Of a DNA stretch of 64,000 nucleotides, positions 6,661 through 16,626 are shown in pieces. The position numbers and the translations under genes are program-made. Below the pieces are notes generated by a model. That model was not told the DNA's origin and searched no databases. It was given only the letters and a program-made list of their open reading frames with translations. Source of the stretch: Cytophagales bacterium (GTDB lineage: Bacteria > Bacteroidota > Bacteroidia > Cytophagales > Cyclobacteriaceae); the NCBI GenBank assembly GCA_017303805.1, contig JAFLBQ010000004.1:186001-250000 (forward strand), in the 5' to 3' direction. How positions within the stretch are numbered: the first letter of the stretch is position 1; each line of letters starts with the position of its first letter.

Positions 6661-8670
6661 TTACCAAACCACAATCCGCTCGCTTTCGGGTTTAAACATT
6701 TTGTCGCCTTCTTTCACACCAAATGCAGTATAGAATGGTGTAAAGTTCATCAACGGACCATTTACCCGCCACCGGGCTGGTGAGTGTGAGTTGGTATTCA
6801 CATAGTTGCGCATAAACTCATCGGTAGTTTTTACACGCCAAATGCGCGCAATGGAAATAAAGAATCGCTGATCGGGCGTAAAGCCATCCAGCTTCTTGCC
6901 ACTCTTGCCTTGTTCTGTTAGCTTAAATGCATCGTACGCAATGGCAATACCGGCAATGTCCGCTGTATTTTCGCCTACGGTTAAGGGGCCTTTTACATGC
7001 ACCGAATCCAACACCGTAAACTGATTGTACTGGTCTATAACCTGTTGGGTGCGGGCTTTAAACTTTTCGTAGTCTTCTTTTGTCCACCAGTTTTTCACAT
7101 TCCCATCCTTATCGTATTGCGCACCCTGGTCATCGAACGAGTGGGTAATCTCATGCCCAATCACCATTCCAATACCTCCGTAATTCAACGCATCATCAGC
7201 ATACAAATCGAAATACGGTGGCTGAAGAATGCCAGCCGGAAATACAATTTCATTTAAAGGCGGATTGTTGTAAGCTGTTACTGTGGGCGGTGTGGTGTGC
7301 CACTCGGTACGATCAACCGGCTTATTAATTTTAGCTACGCTTTCATCATACTCATTCCGGTTAACCGATAGCCAGTTTTCGAAATAGGTTTGGTTACTCA
7401 CTTGCACGTTAGAATAATCGCGCCATTTATCGGGGTAACCAATCTTTTCAGTAAAGGCATAGAGTTTTTCTTTTGCTTTTGCCTTGGTGGAGTCGCTCAT
7501 CCAATCCAATTTGGTGATGCGCGCTTCAAAGGCTGTTTTTAAATTCTCTACCAAAACCTGCATCCGCTTTTTTGCTTCTTGCGGAAAATATTTTTTTACA
7601 TACAACTGCGCCAACGCATGGCCCAGCGCCCGATCCACGGCTTCAGTCATCTCCTCGCCTCGAGGCTTACGCACAGCTTGCCCACTCAGCACTTTTGAAT
7701 ATTCGAAGGCAGCATTTGAAAAAGGCTTGCTTAGTACGTTAGCATACCGTGTTAGTGTTTTGGCTTTCAGGTAAACCTTCCAATCGGCTAACGAAACCGA
7801 TTTAAGCATCGCATTTAGTTTATCGTAGTAAGCAGGCTGTTGCATATTTAACGAGTCGGTTTGCACGCCCATGTCGGCAAATAAGGTTGGCCAGTTGATG
7901 TTGGGTTGTCTCTTAGCAATTTCGGTTACAGCCAGTTTGTTATAGTTGGCCTGCACATTTCTACGTTCAATGTTGGTCTTGTGGGCTTCTGCAAACTGCC
8001 GCTCGATTTTAAAAACAGTTTCTGAACTTTTAGCGGCTTCAACCGCGTCCGTTCCAATTAATTGAAATAATGTGGTTACATATTTTTTGTAAGCGTCTTG
8101 CACTTTTACCGTAGGCGCATCTTCTTTAAAGTAATAGCCACGTTCGGGCAAGCCAGTGCCGGTTTGCGCCAGCAGCACGATGTTCACCGAGCTTCGTTTC
8201 ATATCGGGACCCACCCTAAATCCAAGTATAGAACTGTTGCCCGTTTGCTCCTGTGCGGCTACAAACTTTAAGAGCGAAGCAACTGAATTAATTGCATCTA
8301 CTTGTGCAAGGATTGGTTTAACAGGATCGTACCCACGTTGATTTATAGTTGCCGTATCCATTCCGGCCCGGTAAAAGTCGGCCACCTTTTGAGCAATACT
8401 TCCGGGGGCATTAGTAGCCACGGCAACACTATCTAAAATTGCCTGCATGCGAATGCGCTGCGGATAGTTTAAAAAAGAATAAGACCCTACCCCGGACTGC
8501 GTACCTGGAATTTTTACAGTATCGTACCAAATACCATTGGCATACATAAAAAAATCATCGCCCGGGTTTTTGGTTGAATCTATTCCGGTTACAACCACAT
8601 GCTTGTCTTCGGCCTGCTTGCAAGCACCGGCCAGCACAAGCATTAAGGAGAGGTATAACAGTTTTTTCAT
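6661..8670 (-). CDS. M13 family zinc metallopeptidase lipoprotein
   Basis: A 669-residue neprilysin/PepO-type peptidase. Residues 1-17 are a lipoprotein signal ending in the lipobox LAGAC (Cys17). The zinc site is HEITH (506-510) with the third ligand in GENTADIAG (Glu 567). The substrate-binding NAF-like region and the C-terminal RVKTTDEF and FKPESERIVVW blocks are family-typical. M13 enzymes cut short peptides outside the cytoplasm. The length matches full members. It is a single gene with its own terminator, divergent from the serine hydrolase gene. Confidence 0.95.
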   Translation of the reverse strand: MKKLLYLSLMLVLAGACKQAEDKHVVVTGIDSTKNPGDDFFMYANGIWYDTVKIPGTQSGVGSYSFLNYPQRIRMQAILDSVAVATNAPGSIAQKVADFYRAGMDTATINQRGYDPVKPILAQVDAINSVASLLKFVAAQEQTGNSSILGFRVGPDMKRSSVNIVLLAQTGTGLPERGYYFKEDAPTVKVQDAYKKYVTTLFQLIGTDAVEAAKSSETVFKIERQFAEAHKTNIERRNVQANYNKLAVTEIAKRQPNINWPTLFADMGVQTDSLNMQQPAYYDKLNAMLKSVSLADWKVYLKAKTLTRYANVLSKPFSNAAFEYSKVLSGQAVRKPRGEEMTEAVDRALGHALAQLYVKKYFPQEAKKRMQVLVENLKTAFEARITKLDWMSDSTKAKAKEKLYAFTEKIGYPDKWRDYSNVQVSNQTYFENWLSVNRNEYDESVAKINKPVDRTEWHTTPPTVTAYNNPPLNEIVFPAGILQPPYFDLYADDALNYGGIGMVIGHEITHSFDDQGAQYDKDGNVKNWWTKEDYEKFKARTQQVIDQYNQFTVLDSVHVKGPLTVGENTADIAGIAIAYDAFKLTEQGKSGKKLDGFTPDQRFFISIARIWRVKTTDEFMRNYVNTNSHSPARWRVNGPLMNFTPFYTAFGVKEGDKMFKPESERIVVW

Positions 8671-8823
8671 TGGTATCAGTTTAGGTTAGTTCATATTGAC
8701 AGAATGCAAAATAAGAATCCAGTTTCATTTTGGTTTGTAGGCAAGGGTTGAGCGGTAAAAATTTGTTGTCTGCGATCTCCCCCAACGCCTTTCGTCAAGG
8801 AATTACTTTGCTATCTTTCCTAC

Positions 8824-10464
8824 ATGAAAAAAGTAACTCTGTACCTATTGTTCTGGGGGTTAATTCCATCAGCACTTGCCCAAACCCCCGACCTGAAGAA
8901 AATAGATCAACTCTTTAGTGCCTGGAACAACGTGACCCCCGGAGTGGCAATTGCGGTTCAGTTGGGCGATCAAATTATTTACAATAAAGCCTTTGGCCTG
9001 GCCGATCTGGAGCACAACATACCCAACACACCCTCAACCGTATTTGAAAGTGGCTCGGTTGCAAAGCAATTTACTGCGATGAGCGCTTTGTTGCTGGCAG
9101 CCGAGGGCAAACTCGCACTCACCGATGACATTCGGAAATATGTGCCCGAAATTCCGAAGTACAGTGCACCCATTACCATTCAAATGTTGCTGAACCATAC
9201 CAGTGGATTGAAAGATTGGGGTAATGTTGGGTCGCTTACCGGCTGGCCGCGTACCACACGGGTTTACACACAAGACCTTGCTTTACAGATTATGAGCAAG
9301 CAAAAATCAACCAACTATCCACCGGGTACCGAATATTCGTACAGCAACTCTAATTATTCATTGCTGGTTACTATCGTGGAGCGGGTCTCAGGCAAATCGT
9401 TGGCAGCCTTTACAGAAGAAAAACTTTTTAAACCTTTGGGTATGACCAACACACAATGGCGCGATAACTTTCGGGAAGTTGTACCCAATCGCGCAATAGC
9501 CTACAGAAAAACAAAAGAGAGCTATGAACAACTGATGCCCTTTGAAAATATTTACGGCCATGGCGGTTTGCTAACCACTACGGGCGATCTGTTAAAATGG
9601 AATGCGCTGCTTGCCACCCACGCAATTGGCGGTGAGCAACTGTATCGTTGGCGTGTGCAAAAGGGCAAACTCGCCAATGGAAAAGAAATTTCGTATGCGG
9701 GTGGTTTGTTTGTAGATCGGTTTTATGGATTTAACGAGATTAGTCATAGCGGTGCCACCGCGGGTTACCGAGCCTGGCTGGCATATTATCCTGAAAAGAA
9801 AATTTCTATTGTAGCATTAAGTAACGATGGCAGTTTTAATCCCACCGGAATTGGCCGGCAGGTTGCTGAAATTATTCTGACTGATCCGAAGGCAGAGCAA
9901 ATTGATTTTGCGCCTGTGGTGTTGGATGAATCCAGTTCTGAGTATGCCCGTAATCCACTCACCCTGGCGGATCCTGATGTAAAAAAGTTTGAGGGTGTTT
10001 GGCGCAGCGTACGCCACATGGATGTACAAACTGTTGAGCGCAAAGACAACGCATTGTTCAATAATAAATCACGCGGTATCGTAATTAGTCGCGATACAAT
10101 TTTCTTCGATAAAAAATGGGTTAGCACCAAGCAGGGCCGTGTAACCGTACTCAACTGGCAAGACACCTTATCGTATTACAAAGTTGCCGCTGCCGATTTA
10201 TCAGCTACCTCTCTAAATTCGTTGGTTGGTACTTATGTAAGTGAAGAAGCGGATGCTACTTACCTGGTGGAAGTAAAAAATAGTATTGTATGGGTTAATA
10301 ACAAACCCTTTCCAGCCTATAAACTTTTACCTTCGTTTAAAGATGGGTTCTTTTCTGCCGATGGCGACCTGTACGAATTCAAGCGCGATAAAAAAGGAAA
10401 GGTGACACAGCTATTGGTAAGCACCGGCCGGGCTACTCATGTTTCATTTAATAAAGTTAAGTAA
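8824..10464 (+). CDS. Serine hydrolase, beta-lactamase / class C PBP-like
   Basis: A 546-residue secreted hydrolase with a signal peptide (1-19). It has the penicillin-recognising triad: SxxK at Ser78-Val-Ala-Lys81, YxN at Tyr173-Ser-Asn175, and His-Ser-Gly at 308-310 in place of KTG. The C-terminal 170 residues form a lipocalin-like beta domain seen in many esterase/peptidase members. Relatives act as D-aminopeptidases, esterases or peptidoglycan hydrolases, and true beta-lactamase activity is not implied. It shares orientation with the START-domain gene 59 bases downstream. Confidence 0.9.
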   Translation: MKKVTLYLLFWGLIPSALAQTPDLKKIDQLFSAWNNVTPGVAIAVQLGDQIIYNKAFGLADLEHNIPNTPSTVFESGSVAKQFTAMSALLLAAEGKLALTDDIRKYVPEIPKYSAPITIQMLLNHTSGLKDWGNVGSLTGWPRTTRVYTQDLALQIMSKQKSTNYPPGTEYSYSNSNYSLLVTIVERVSGKSLAAFTEEKLFKPLGMTNTQWRDNFREVVPNRAIAYRKTKESYEQLMPFENIYGHGGLLTTTGDLLKWNALLATHAIGGEQLYRWRVQKGKLANGKEISYAGGLFVDRFYGFNEISHSGATAGYRAWLAYYPEKKISIVALSNDGSFNPTGIGRQVAEIILTDPKAEQIDFAPVVLDESSSEYARNPLTLADPDVKKFEGVWRSVRHMDVQTVERKDNALFNNKSRGIVISRDTIFFDKKWVSTKQGRVTVLNWQDTLSYYKVAAADLSATSLNSLVGTYVSEEADATYLVEVKNSIVWVNNKPFPAYKLLPSFKDGFFSADGDLYEFKRDKKGKVTQLLVSTGRATHVSFNKVK

Positions 10465-10523
10465 TCACTGAGGGTTAACCACTCCTTAATTGTCTTAGCT
10501 TTACAACATGATTTATTTACGCG

Positions 10524-11153
10524 ATGCGGATTTTGATTTTTGTTTTCTTTAGTACGGTTACCACAGGTATTGCCCAAAATCATGAAACAGTAAAATTCGA
10601 ACTTGTAAAACAGGATTCGCCCATTTTTGTACACGAACGCTGGATCACTTTTCCAGGAAAAGTACCGGCAGTAAAAGCAAGAGAAGTAAAAAGCGAATTT
10701 CTGATTAATGCTTCAATTTACACCATCCTTAAGTTGTTGAGGGATGAATCGAAAATCAAAATCTGGCAAAAGCACGTTTCAGATTTCGAAGTGTATCTGC
10801 AATCAGACACCACTTTTTGGTTTGAGTATTCTTACCATGACATTCCGTGGCCGGTAAGCGATCAGGATCACTTTCTAAAATATGTTTTGACTGAACAAAT
10901 TCCTGGCAAAAAACTTTTCATCACCTTCGAATCAGTAGTAAACGATAAACTTGCCCCTGTAGAAAAAGGAGTTACCCGCATGGAACTAGCCGGCAGTTGG
11001 ACGTTGGAACAGATTAACCCGAGGTATGTAAAAATTACCTACCGTATTTTGTCTATGCCCAGCCACATCCCCCGTATGTTTACTGACCCCGTAATTCGAA
11101 GCAACCTGATGAGTACAGTTAAGGCTTTAACAAAACTGGCGGAAGAGAAGTGA
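10524..11153 (+). CDS. START-domain-like secreted protein
   Basis: A 209-residue protein with a signal peptide ending near GIAQ (18). The remainder resembles the START / SRPBCC helix-grip fold: SIYTILKLLRDESKIKIWQKHVSDFEV, then DIPWPVSDQDHFLKY, a typical START block, and a long C-terminal helix. Such proteins bind lipids or other hydrophobic ligands. In Bacteroidota these are exported with unknown ligands. The gene probably follows the serine hydrolase in a short transcription unit and ends 4 bases from a convergent gene. Confidence 0.75.
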   Translation: MRILIFVFFSTVTTGIAQNHETVKFELVKQDSPIFVHERWITFPGKVPAVKAREVKSEFLINASIYTILKLLRDESKIKIWQKHVSDFEVYLQSDTTFWFEYSYHDIPWPVSDQDHFLKYVLTEQIPGKKLFITFESVVNDKLAPVEKGVTRMELAGSWTLEQINPRYVKITYRILSMPSHIPRMFTDPVIRSNLMSTVKALTKLAEEK

Positions 11154-11157
11154 TAAT

Positions 11158-11847
11158 CTATTTTAGATTCATTGATTCTATTTTGGTTTCGTAGAGTAGC
11201 ATATTATGATGGGGTTTGAAAATATGAATTTCTATTCCATCGCCCACTTCATACTTATTGTAAATTTTTTTCTCCACAAAAACTGATACCGAATCAATTT
11301 CCAGGAAATGAGTATCGGTTTCATCACCATCAATTCGTTTATTGGTTACAATACCGCGTATGACGGTTTTCTTTCCAATGCGAATAAGATTTAAAAATTT
11401 CCTTTGATAATAAACATGAAACCACGCAAAACCTCCAGTAACCAAAATAAAGACAGTGGCTTGCCATAAAAGTTTGTTTTCTAAATCAGAGGTAACTTGT
11501 ATAACGCCAATAACCATTCCATTGATTACCAACGCTCCCAGAATCACCACCCAGATTATAAGCCTTTTATGTTTATAAAGTTGTTCAAGATCATGATCAT
11601 TAAAATCAGCTTCTTGTTCAAGCTTCAAATCCTGACCTTCATTCTTCAATTGATCAATCTTATTCCTGATTTCTTTTTCTTTGGCCGACATTTTCGTTCG
11701 GGTAAGCCAGAATGCCAGCACGCCTACCCCTATTGTAAGACCGAAACTAATAGGATGTTTCATGTCTGAGTTGGGTATTAGCCACTCACTCATAAAAAAG
11801 GTAGCCAGAACACAAACTATGATAAGTAAAAAACGCCTGTCGAGCAT
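11158..11847 (-). CDS. Membrane protein of unknown function
   Basis: A 229-residue protein I do not recognise. It has two hydrophobic hairpins: residues 5-25 and 33-50, then 92-115 and 124-145. A charged coiled segment (about 53-88, rich in Lys/Glu) lies between them. The C-terminal 75 residues are soluble and beta-rich, an arrangement superficially like small OB-type domains, but no motif is decisive. It is a single gene between convergent and same-strand neighbours. Confidence 0.65.
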   Translation of the reverse strand: MLDRRFLLIIVCVLATFFMSEWLIPNSDMKHPISFGLTIGVGVLAFWLTRTKMSAKEKEIRNKIDQLKNEGQDLKLEQEADFNDHDLEQLYKHKRLIIWVVILGALVINGMVIGVIQVTSDLENKLLWQATVFILVTGGFAWFHVYYQRKFLNLIRIGKKTVIRGIVTNKRIDGDETDTHFLEIDSVSVFVEKKIYNKYEVGDGIEIHIFKPHHNMLLYETKIESMNLK

Positions 11848-11897
11848 GGCAATAAAATTTAGTGGTCTAAGATAACAACTAAAAAACGGACGTTAAC

Positions 11898-12860
11898 CTA
11901 CTCGGCCATCACCGGTCTGCCCATAATCGCTTTTGCCGAAGCTTCCATAATCTCAAAAGCACTCTCGGCCATACGGTTCTCCGTATCCAGTGTTGGGTTT
12001 ACCTCCACAATTTCCCAGGCACACACTTTTGCATCTGTGCACAACTCGGCATTCAGAATCTTCGCCTCTTCTACGGTTAGCCCATTGGGCACCGGGGTTC
12101 CCGTTCCCGTTGAAAACCGGCTATCAATACTGTCCACATCAAACGATACGTAGATCAGGTCGCAATGATCCAACATCTGCAATGCTTTGCGTGCTATGGC
12201 GGCCGAACCTGATTTTTTTATTTCTTCTACTTCAATAAAGTTGATGTTAAATTTATTGATCAGGTAATTCTCGGGCTTCTCTAGATCGCGCACCGCTATG
12301 TACACCAGGTCTTCGGGCAAAATCTTTGGCCCTTGCATCCCCACATTTTTAATCTGTTCCCAGTAATCGAGCGTTTCGCCACGCGGGTCGTTCACTTTGC
12401 ACTCCAGGTTATCGATACCGCACGCCATGGCCAGCGGCATTCCATGCATGTTGCCCGATGGCGTTGTAAACGGAGTATGAATATCGGCATGGGCATCTAT
12501 CCAGATTACACCAATGCGCTTTTTAGGATACGCCTTTTTTATTCCCGCTATGGTACCGTAAGCCGTAGAATGGTCGCCCGCCATTATCAACGGGAAGTAA
12601 TCGTCAAAAATCTGCTCGTACACTTCCAGGCACACCCGTTCTTCCATTATCAACACGCCATCAATAAACTTGGCATACGCGTGCTCGGCCCCATCAAACA
12701 ACAACTCGTTTACATTTTCAACCTCAATGGAATCGAACTTGCGAAAGAGATCGGATTTCAAATCAAGGCTGGCGATTTTCATTGCCTCTACACCCAGGCT
12801 GGCTCCGCGCGTACCGGCACCAATTTCAGACTTCACTTCAATGATCTTTATCTCTTTCAC
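11898..12860 (-). CDS. Arginase family protein
   Basis: A 320-residue ureohydrolase that would split arginine to ornithine and urea. The binuclear manganese site is complete: GDHS (95-98), DAHADIH (122-128) and SFDVDSID with Asp241 and Asp243. SGNMHGMP after the second motif and the terminal EVNPTLD block favour arginase over agmatinase, though agmatinase or guanidino-substrate use cannot be excluded. It is divergent from the arginine decarboxylase gene, so the two enzymes compete for, or act sequentially on, arginine-derived compounds. A small hairpin followed by U8 lies about 30 bases upstream. Confidence 0.88.
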   Translation of the reverse strand: MKEIKIIEVKSEIGAGTRGASLGVEAMKIASLDLKSDLFRKFDSIEVENVNELLFDGAEHAYAKFIDGVLIMEERVCLEVYEQIFDDYFPLIMAGDHSTAYGTIAGIKKAYPKKRIGVIWIDAHADIHTPFTTPSGNMHGMPLAMACGIDNLECKVNDPRGETLDYWEQIKNVGMQGPKILPEDLVYIAVRDLEKPENYLINKFNINFIEVEEIKKSGSAAIARKALQMLDHCDLIYVSFDVDSIDSRFSTGTGTPVPNGLTVEEAKILNAELCTDAKVCAWEIVEVNPTLDTENRMAESAFEIMEASAKAIMGRPVMAE

Positions 12861-13166
12861 GGGAACTAAGAATTAAATATTAAGATTTGGTTAATCGAAA
12901 AAAAATAGCCGAAAAGGCTGCATTTCCTGCCCTTAGAAATCGGGCAGCGTACCAAGCCCCGCGGGGACGGGGTTAAAAATGATGCGGGAAATGTGATTAA
13001 CCATGCGGTTTCTGATCTGTTGCAAAGATGGCAAAATTATCTCATTATTGCACCTCTTTAACAGGGTTGTTTGTTGCACGAAGATGGTTGTTAGTCAAGG
13101 AGTTCCAACTACATCAACCACCACCCGGCATCGAATACCCCGGCCACTAACAACCCGTATCCATTA
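12861..13166. other. Divergent intergenic region between arginase and speA
   Basis: 306 bases without a gene. Besides the candidate structured element at 12900-12995 it has a 10-bp inverted repeat (GGTTGTTAGT with ACTAACAACC, within 13085-13155) just before the decarboxylase gene. Promoters for both directions must lie here. None matches a clear TTG / TAnnTTTG pair. Confidence 0.5.
12890..12995. ncRNA. Candidate structured leader RNA (strand unresolved)
   Basis: On the plus strand TGCATTTCCTGC pairs with GCGGGAAATGTG over 12 positions (three G-U), enclosing hairpins with arms CCC/GGG around TTAGAAATC and AGCCCCG/CGGGGTT, giving a three-way junction. On the minus strand the same region ends with hairpin AGCC-TTTTC-GGCT and a U8 run, about 30 bases before the arginase start, like an attenuator. 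G-U pairs favour the plus strand; the U-run favours the minus. I match it to no known family. Confidence 0.35.
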
Positions 13167-14567
13167 ATGAAGAGCTACCGCGAGCTGATTGAGCAAACTT
13201 TCGAATTTCCACAGAAAGAATTTAAAGTGCGCGAAAATGAATTGCTGTTTAACGATGTTCCTCTTACTGACATCATCAAACAGTACGGTACACCCCTCAA
13301 GATTACCTACCTGCCCCGCATCAGCGAAAACATTCGGTTTGCACAGGCAACCTTTAACAATGCCATCGAGCGGTTTAAATACAACGGAACCTACACGTAT
13401 TGCTATTGCACAAAATCTTCGCACTACGATTTTGTGCTGGAAGAAGCCCTTAAAAACGATGTACACATCGAAACCTCTTCGGCTTATGATATCCCGATTG
13501 TGCGCACATTGTACGAACGGGGAAAAATTTCGAAGCAAACCTTCATTATTTGCAACGGCTTTAAAATGCCGCAGTACCGGCAATACATAACCGAACTGCT
13601 GAACGAAGATTTTAATTGCATACCCATACTCGATAACCTGAGCGAAATTGATACCTACGAAAAGTATGTAACCAAACCTTACCAGGTAGGAATTCGCGTA
13701 GCGGCCGATGAAGAACCAAAATTTGAATTCTATACCTCTCGCCTCGGCATCCGCTACAGCGATATTATTCCGCTTTACAAAGAGAAAATACAACCCAGTG
13801 GCAAGGCATCGCTAAAAATGCTGCACTTCTTTATCAACACGGGTATTAAAGACACAGCCTATTACTGGAGCGAGCTAAGCCGCTTCATTTTTAAGTACTG
13901 CGAACTGAAAAAAATCTGCCCCACGCTGGATTCGATCGACATTGGCGGTGGCTTTCCTATTAAAACATCGCTCACCTTTCATTACGACTACAAGTACATG
14001 ATTGAGCAGATCGTAGAAAACATTAAATGGATCTGTGAGAAAAATAATGTACCCGTACCCAACATCTTTACCGAGTTTGGAAGTTTTACCGTAGGCGAAA
14101 GCGGGGCCGTGTTGTATTCAATGGTAGATCAAAAACTACAAAACGACAAAGAGTTGTGGTATATGATCGATGGTTCGTTTATTACGCACTTACCCGATGT
14201 GTGGGGCCTTAATCAAAAGTATATTTTGCTTTCGGTAAATAAGTGGGACGACCCCTACCATAAAGTAAACATTGGCGGCCTTACCTGCGATAGCCACGAC
14301 TACTATAATTCAGAAGCGCATACCGGTGAAGTGTTTTTACCCATGATTACCGATGAAGAACCACTCTACATCGGCTTCTTCCACACCGGTGCCTACCAGG
14401 AATCGCTGGGTGGCTATGGCGGCATACAACATTGCCTGATACCCGCCCCCAAGCACGTACTTATTAACCGCAACGAAGACGGGGAAATTACCACCGAGCT
14501 CTTTGCCCGCGAGCAATCCAGCGAAAGCATGATGAAACTGCTGGGGTACGAAGCTGATCCGGAGTAA
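13167..14567 (+). CDS. speA: Biosynthetic arginine decarboxylase (Bacteroidota type)
   Basis: A 466-residue PLP enzyme of the alanine-racemase-fold decarboxylase class, making agmatine from arginine as the first step to polyamines. The PLP lysine is probably Lys83 in YCYCTKSSHYDF. DIGGGFP (about 257) and FTEFGSFTVGESGA supply phosphate and cofactor contacts. It is shorter than the 630-residue E. coli SpeA, as usual for this phylum. With the arginase and the distant DHS-like gene it suggests polyamine synthesis from arginine. The upstream region is long and structured. Confidence 0.9.
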   Translation: MKSYRELIEQTFEFPQKEFKVRENELLFNDVPLTDIIKQYGTPLKITYLPRISENIRFAQATFNNAIERFKYNGTYTYCYCTKSSHYDFVLEEALKNDVHIETSSAYDIPIVRTLYERGKISKQTFIICNGFKMPQYRQYITELLNEDFNCIPILDNLSEIDTYEKYVTKPYQVGIRVAADEEPKFEFYTSRLGIRYSDIIPLYKEKIQPSGKASLKMLHFFINTGIKDTAYYWSELSRFIFKYCELKKICPTLDSIDIGGGFPIKTSLTFHYDYKYMIEQIVENIKWICEKNNVPVPNIFTEFGSFTVGESGAVLYSMVDQKLQNDKELWYMIDGSFITHLPDVWGLNQKYILLSVNKWDDPYHKVNIGGLTCDSHDYYNSEAHTGEVFLPMITDEEPLYIGFFHTGAYQESLGGYGGIQHCLIPAPKHVLINRNEDGEITTELFAREQSSESMMKLLGYEADPE

Positions 14568-14752
14568 GCCCACCGCAGCAATCGTATTTTTAAAGGAGCG
14601 GAAATAACCTCTGGCAATCCAACCATTACCGGTAAATCTGTATCTTATAAGCAAATACAATTTACCCTATGAAGTGGCCATGGAGTTTTCATTCCAAAAG
14701 ATTACGATTATCCTGGCCATTCCATGTTACATTCAATAAAAATTATAGGCAC

Positions 14753-16117
14753 ATGAAAGTAGTTTGCATTGGCTTTATCTTCATGTTAAGTACAGGTGCC
14801 TTTGCCCAGGAATTGTACACCGCCCGCAGTTTTTGGGAGGAAACCAAAAAAGAAACGTATCGTAAAATTGCCGAGCGCAAACTAAAAGGCGACACGTTAA
14901 CCGATGCTGAAGAAACTTACCTGGTTGACTATGAAAAATACCTGGCCGGCTACTATGAGCGGCTATCCGATGAAGAGAAGCGGAAATACCTGAGCTTGAA
15001 AAACCAATGGGATCTGGAGGTAAGCGCTTCGCAACAAACCACAACTCCCTCCCAGGCAACTTCCACTGCTCAACCCGATTTTGAACTACGCACGCGCGAC
15101 AAACTAATAAACGGGGCTTACGGTGCACTCTATGGCATTATGCTGGTAGGTGGTGCCGAAATAGAAGGTCCCGGGACAGCCGGTTTAATCCCTATTATGG
15201 CTGGTCTGTGGCAATTGGGCCCGGTAATCAACAAAAAAAAGTACGCTAACATTAATGCCACTACCATAAGGGCCGGCAACTCGGGTCGGTTTATCGGGTT
15301 AATGGATGGTGCGTTTTTAGGCCTTGCTCTTGCAGGCGACTCAGAAAGTTCGGGCAACCTGCCGCTATTATTTTCTGTTGCCAGCAGTATCTCGCTGGGC
15401 GAGATTGCCTTTCAAACCCAGAAGCGCAAAAATTTTTCGGAGGGACATATTGAAATGATGCGGCACTACGCGTTTTTGGGTACCGGTGTAAGCGGCTTAG
15501 TTCTGGCCACAAGCGATATAGGCGATGCACAGGCATTGGGAGCCGGTTTGCTTGCAGGCAATATTGCCGGCCTTGCCATTGGGCATAACATGGCCCGCAA
15601 CTACAATTACTCCCAGGGCGATGTGGATGTGATTAGTTCGCTAACCTGGATTGGCGCAGGCCTGGGCTTTGCTTTAGTTGCCGAGGGAATAGATGGCACC
15701 GGAGGGCCCGGATTATTTTTACTTCCGGCTGTTACGTCTGTAGCGGCTTCGCTGCTCGGCCAAAAAGCGGTGAAAGGAATTTATTTTACCAAAGCGCAAG
15801 GCAACATTATTTCATACGCAGCAGGTGGTGCTGCGTTGGTTGGTTTGGGTTTAATGATTGTAGTAGAGGCAGAATCAGGTGCCTTGGCTCTTGGGATTCC
15901 TTCCTTGTTTGCATTAATTGCACATCAGGCCATGTTCCGATCTTATAAAAGAGAAAATCTTTCAGAACTTAAACTCGGCCACAACGAAAAGAAGCGGGTA
16001 CAAGTCTCGATGAAACTTACGCCTGAAAATTATTTAACCAACAGGCAAACCGGGCAAAAAATTATTCAAACCGGCAGCCTGGCAGCACCGCTTGTGCACC
16101 TGCGGCTGCGATTTTAG
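14753..16117 (+). CDS. Exported/membrane protein with repeated hydrophobic hairpins
   Basis: I chose the ATG at 14753, because from there the protein starts with a clear signal peptide (MKVVCIGFIFMLSTGAFA, cut near 18). The upstream ATG at 14669 adds 28 unlikely residues. About 454 residues. An acidic N-terminal part (20-110) is followed by a series of Gly/Ala-rich hydrophobic segments about 45-60 residues apart, like tandem two-helix units. The C-terminus is soluble. No family is recognised. It overlaps the convergent HAD gene by 4 bases. Confidence 0.65.
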   Translation: MKVVCIGFIFMLSTGAFAQELYTARSFWEETKKETYRKIAERKLKGDTLTDAEETYLVDYEKYLAGYYERLSDEEKRKYLSLKNQWDLEVSASQQTTTPSQATSTAQPDFELRTRDKLINGAYGALYGIMLVGGAEIEGPGTAGLIPIMAGLWQLGPVINKKKYANINATTIRAGNSGRFIGLMDGAFLGLALAGDSESSGNLPLLFSVASSISLGEIAFQTQKRKNFSEGHIEMMRHYAFLGTGVSGLVLATSDIGDAQALGAGLLAGNIAGLAIGHNMARNYNYSQGDVDVISSLTWIGAGLGFALVAEGIDGTGGPGLFLLPAVTSVAASLLGQKAVKGIYFTKAQGNIISYAAGGAALVGLGLMIVVEAESGALALGIPSLFALIAHQAMFRSYKRENLSELKLGHNEKKRVQVSMKLTPENYLTNRQTGQKIIQTGSLAAPLVHLRLRF

Positions 16118-16626
16118 TTGGTTATAATCAGGCGGGCTGCCTCCAGCAAGCTGTTTACCTGGTAGTCGCCTTTGTTTTCAACTTCTACCTCATCGCCAAT
16201 CTGAATGGTTTTTATACCCAGCTTGCGGGCGGGTATAAGATCACGGCCCCGGTCGCCCACCATCCACGAACTTGCAATGTCTGTAGAAAACCGGGCCATT
16301 GCTTTTTCGAACATTAATGTGCCCGGCTTCCGCGCAAGCGATTCGGTAACCGAAGGATGGTGCGGGCAAAAATAAAAATGATCAATACTATTGTTGGAAA
16401 CCTGTTGAAAGTAGGCATGGCAGGCATGCATCTGTGCTTCGGTATAAATTCCCTGTGCAATACCCGATTGATTGGTAATTACAATTAACCGAAAGCCGGC
16501 CTGCCGCAACAACCGGGTAGCCTCCACCACCCCAGGCAAAATTTCGAAGGCCCCAACGGTATAGGTGTAGTTAGGGTTATCGCGATTGATTACCCCATCG
16601 CGATCAAGAAAAACGCATTTTGTCAT
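16114..16626 (-). CDS. HAD-IIIA phosphatase, GmhB-like
   Basis: About 170 residues from the ATG at 16626. The HAD motif I is FLDRDGVIN (Asp8, Asp10), motif II is VITNQSG, and the late VGDRGRDL is motif IV. These and the length match D-glycero-D-manno-heptose-1,7-bisphosphate 7-phosphatase, an LPS inner-core heptose enzyme. The zinc site is incomplete: CPHHP is present but the expected CxC before RKPG reads SLA, so the metal may be lost and the substrate may differ. Its 3' end overlaps the convergent gene by 4 bases. Confidence 0.8.
   Translation of the reverse strand: MTKCVFLDRDGVINRDNPNYTYTVGAFEILPGVVEATRLLRQAGFRLIVITNQSGIAQGIYTEAQMHACHAYFQQVSNNSIDHFYFCPHHPSVTESLARKPGTLMFEKAMARFSTDIASSWMVGDRGRDLIPARKLGIKTIQIGDEVEVENKGDYQVNSLLEAARLIITN

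Noticed and set aside
12890-12995. SRP RNA or 6S RNA
   Set aside because: The GGAA-tetraloop domain of SRP and the 6S central bubble are not found; only a generic structured region remains.
14669-14752. Upstream start of the hydrophobic exported protein
   Set aside because: A proper signal peptide begins at 14753; the extra 28 residues look non-coding.
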